DNA from: Acetispira formosa (nom. nud.)
Lineage (GTDB): Bacteria > Desulfobacterota > Desulfarculia > Adiutricales > Adiutricaceae
Assembly: GCA_023525915.1 (NCBI GenBank)
Contig: CP026657.1
Location: 186,001-250,000, forward strand
Direction: 5' to 3'
Length of the DNA stretch: 64,000 nucleotides
The notes beneath the pieces were generated by a model. That model was not told the DNA's origin and made no database searches. It saw only the letters and a list, made by a program, of their open reading frames with translations. The position numbers and the translations under genes were made by a program. This document shows, one piece after another, positions 62,201 to 64,000 of the stretch (positions within the stretch are counted from its first letter, which is position 1; the number at the start of each line of letters is the position of its first letter).

Positions 62201-64000
62201 TTATTGTTGGCCTGATTCGACAGGCAGCCACTTCATCAGCATTTCCGCCAATTCGATTTTCCGAATGGGTTTTGAGAGAAAATCATCCATTTTGGAGGCC
62301 AGCATCATCTCTCTGGCCCCGGCCACGGCGTTGGCGGTCAGGGCCACTATGGGCACGTTCTCCAGCCACCCGCCCAGTTCCCTGATTTTCTGGGTGGTCT
62401 CCAGGCCATTCATATCAGGCATCATATGATCCATGAAAATCAGGTCATAATGATGGGCCTGAACTTTCTCCAGAGCGATGAACCCGCTTTCAGCCGTGTC
62501 GCAGGTGATTCCGAAGAGCTTGATTAGACCGGCCGCCACGGTCAGGTTCAGTTCATTGTCGTCAACCAACAGCACCTGACCGGAAACCTTCAGACCTTCA
62601 AGGTTTTTAGCCCTGCGCCCCCGGACCTTGTTCTGGTCTCCGGCCTTGAGCGGGATGCGGACGGTGAAAGTGCTGCCGCGGCCGTACACGCTGTCCAGGC
62701 TGATGTCGCCGCCCATGAGTTTGGCCAGGTTCATGCTGATGGAAAGCCCCAGTCCGGTGCCCTGGACCCGGCGGTTGTTATGCTCGTCGACCTGCTTGAA
62801 TGCCTGAAAAAGAACGTCGAAATCATCAGCCTTAATCCCCCGGCCAGTGTCGGAGATGTCAAAGCGCAGCATATCTTTTTCCACCGATGCGGTCAGGCTC
62901 ACCTGACCGCGCTCAGTGAACTTGATGGCGTTTCCCAGCAAATTCATCAGAATCTGGCGGATGCGGACTTCATCCCCATAAAGGCAGACGGGCAGGCCGT
63001 CGCCTTTTATGGTGCTGAATTTAATGTTCTTCTTGCTGGATAACTGCTTGATTAGAGAGGCCACGCTCTCCAGCATGTCATTGAAATCAAAATGGGAATT
63101 GACCAGGTTGAGCTTGCCGGAATCAAGCTTGGATATATCGAGGATATCATTGATGATTACCAGAAGGGCGTCTGATGAATTTTTTATGTTCAGCACATGC
63201 CGGGATTGCTCCTCCGTCAACTGCCCGGCCAGAAGAATATCTGAAATACCCATAATGGCGTTCATGGGAGTTCTGATTTCGTGGCTCATGGTGGCAAAGA
63301 ATCTGGTGCGTTCCTGGGAGGCTTCCTCAGCCTGCTGCTTTTCCATTTCAGCCCGCATGGCGTAAATCTTCAGCTCGTGGTTCTGGCCGAGCTGGGTCAG
63401 CATTTTTTTCACCGCCTCCTGAAGCGCCTCCACTTCACGGCTCACGGATATGTCGCGGTCTATGTCTTCCGAGCAGGCGTCGAGGTTGCCGTCGGCCAAT
63501 GAAGTGGCGTAATCGGTGATGTGCCTGATGGGGGTTACTATTTTGCGGGTGGCCAGAACGGCACCGGCCGTGAGAATCAGAAGGCCGGCCACACCGATAA
63601 CGGCAATGGCCCGGATGATGGCCCACATTTCGCCATAGAGGATGGATATGGGGATATCCACATAGAGATGGAGTTGATTATTCATGCCGGGAGAGACAAT
63701 GGGACCGAAATACACCAGTGATTTTTCACCGAAAAACGGCGAATAAATTTCCTCCAGAAATGAAACTTCATTTTCCAGCACATCAGCCATACGTGCCGCT
63801 TCATCAGCTTGAAAGCCAAGTTCCCTGAAATCCAGCCCCTTTTCTTCGGTCTCGGAGGAGTAGGCGACCATACCGTTTTCCGAGATTAAAAGAATCCGGC
63901 CCTGGCTGGCGGCCTGCATTTCATCGAGAAACCGAAAGGTCCGCGAATAGGTTATATCCATGCCCACAGTGCCAATGATGGTGCCCTCCCGGACAATCGG
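62201..64000 (-). CDS. Hybrid sensor histidine kinase (Cache, HAMP, HisKA, HATPase, REC), N-terminally cut by the window
   Basis: The frame is open to the window edge, where GTVGMDITYSRTFRFLDE is the characteristic end of a dCache sensor core, so the protein is longer than the 600 residues seen. After the membrane helix (AIAVIGVAGLLILTAGAVLA) come a HAMP segment, a coiled coil, HisKA with FFATMSHEIRTPMNAIMG (phospho-His), the ATPase with NLLGNAIKFTERG and DTGRGI and GTGLGLSISMNL, and a C-terminal receiver with VLLVDDNELN and FMDHMMPDMNG (phospho-Asp). It senses an extracellular ligand and passes phosphate internally, then to an unknown partner. The neighbouring chemotaxis receptor may or may not be linked. 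Confidence 0.93.
   Translation of the reverse strand, partial: PIVREGTIIGTVGMDITYSRTFRFLDEMQAASQGRILLISENGMVAYSSETEEKGLDFRELGFQADEAARMADVLENEVSFLEEIYSPFFGEKSLVYFGPIVSPGMNNQLHLYVDIPISILYGEMWAIIRAIAVIGVAGLLILTAGAVLATRKIVTPIRHITDYATSLADGNLDACSEDIDRDISVSREVEALQEAVKKMLTQLGQNHELKIYAMRAEMEKQQAEEASQERTRFFATMSHEIRTPMNAIMGISDILLAGQLTEEQSRHVLNIKNSSDALLVIINDILDISKLDSGKLNLVNSHFDFNDMLESVASLIKQLSSKKNIKFSTIKGDGLPVCLYGDEVRIRQILMNLLGNAIKFTERGQVSLTASVEKDMLRFDISDTGRGIKADDFDVLFQAFKQVDEHNNRRVQGTGLGLSISMNLAKLMGGDISLDSVYGRGSTFTVRIPLKAGDQNKVRGRRAKNLEGLKVSGQVLLVDDNELNLTVAAGLIKLFGITCDTAESGFIALEKVQAHHYDLIFMDHMMPDMNGLETTQKIRELGGWLENVPIVALTANAVAGAREMMLASKMDDFLSKPIRKIELAEMLMKWLPVESGQQ

Noticed and set aside
1-64000. CRISPR arrays, tRNA or rRNA genes.
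   Set aside because: I found no regularly spaced direct repeats and no cloverleaf or rRNA-like segment on reading both strands; short undetected RNAs remain possible.

Overview
The window reads as a chromosome segment of an anaerobic Gram-negative bacterium, most likely Desulfobacterota (old Deltaproteobacteria). Evidence: GC-rich core genes, PAS-sigma-54 enhancer-binding proteins (EBPs) with well-matched -24/-12 promoters, several non-pyrrolysine MttB-family methyltransferases with BCCT betaine transporters, an outer-membrane polysaccharide exporter and type VI secretion (T6SS) tip genes. No rRNA or ribosomal protein gene is present, so the taxon is inference.

Layout. 1-349: 5' part of a NudC-like gene (-). 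0.76-5.2 kb: sigma-54 promoter, then aconitase X large and small subunits, an ornithine cyclodeaminase-family reductase and an aromatic-ammonia-lyase-family enzyme with an altered active site. 5.3-5.55 kb: two giant related hairpins in opposite orientation. 5.6-10.8 kb: BCCT transporter, MttB homologue with sigma-54 promoter, and PAS-EBP. 11-19.9 kb: DUF2339/DUF3999 membrane pair and DUF3142/lipoprotein pair, flanked by two decayed PIN-toxin scraps. 20-26.5 kb: T6SS island (broken hcp, vgrG, DUF4123 adaptor, large HELGH-metalloprotease-like effector candidate). 27.3-37.2 kb: five-gene polysaccharide operon from a sigma-54 promoter (CotH-like kinase, GT2 synthase with PilZ, MBOAT acyltransferase, AlgJ-like protein, TPR/NfrA-like porin). 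37.7-46 kb: second betaine module (MttB, MttB, opine dehydrogenase-like, BCCT) with its own sigma-54 promoter and EBP, then a 68-residue peptide gene with a private sigma-54 promoter. 46.2-55.1 kb: lower-GC accessory region: broken msrAB fused to an integrase stub, a PIN/Phd toxin-antitoxin pair, an XRE-controlled large serine recombinase cassette with two ParB-like proteins, an intact-looking IS5/IS427 element and an ISAs1 copy with one stop. 55.2-64 kb: polA, an IS200-type element, a DinB-like protein, a chemotaxis receptor and a hybrid histidine kinase running off the end.

How it fits together. The two betaine modules each combine import (BCCT), demethylation (MttB family) and a dedicated sigma-54 activator. 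The first adds enzymes expected to turn cis-3-hydroxyproline into proline plus a lyase whose catalytic residues depart from histidine ammonia-lyase; the second adds an opine dehydrogenase-like enzyme. Corrinoid proteins and their activase, needed by MttB proteins, are not in the window. Five sequences of the exact form TGGC-N7-TTGC stand in front of these catabolic operons, the polysaccharide operon and the small peptide gene, so sigma-54 appears to control most metabolic and surface functions here.

Best candidates for something undescribed: the altered ammonia-lyase-like enzyme inside a betaine regulon; the MttB-MttB-opine dehydrogenase-BCCT operon; the recombinase/recombinase-tail/ParB/ParB cassette; the VgrG-linked 695-residue metalloprotease-like protein; the sigma-54-driven 68-residue peptide; and the compensated giant hairpin pair at 5.3-5.5 kb.
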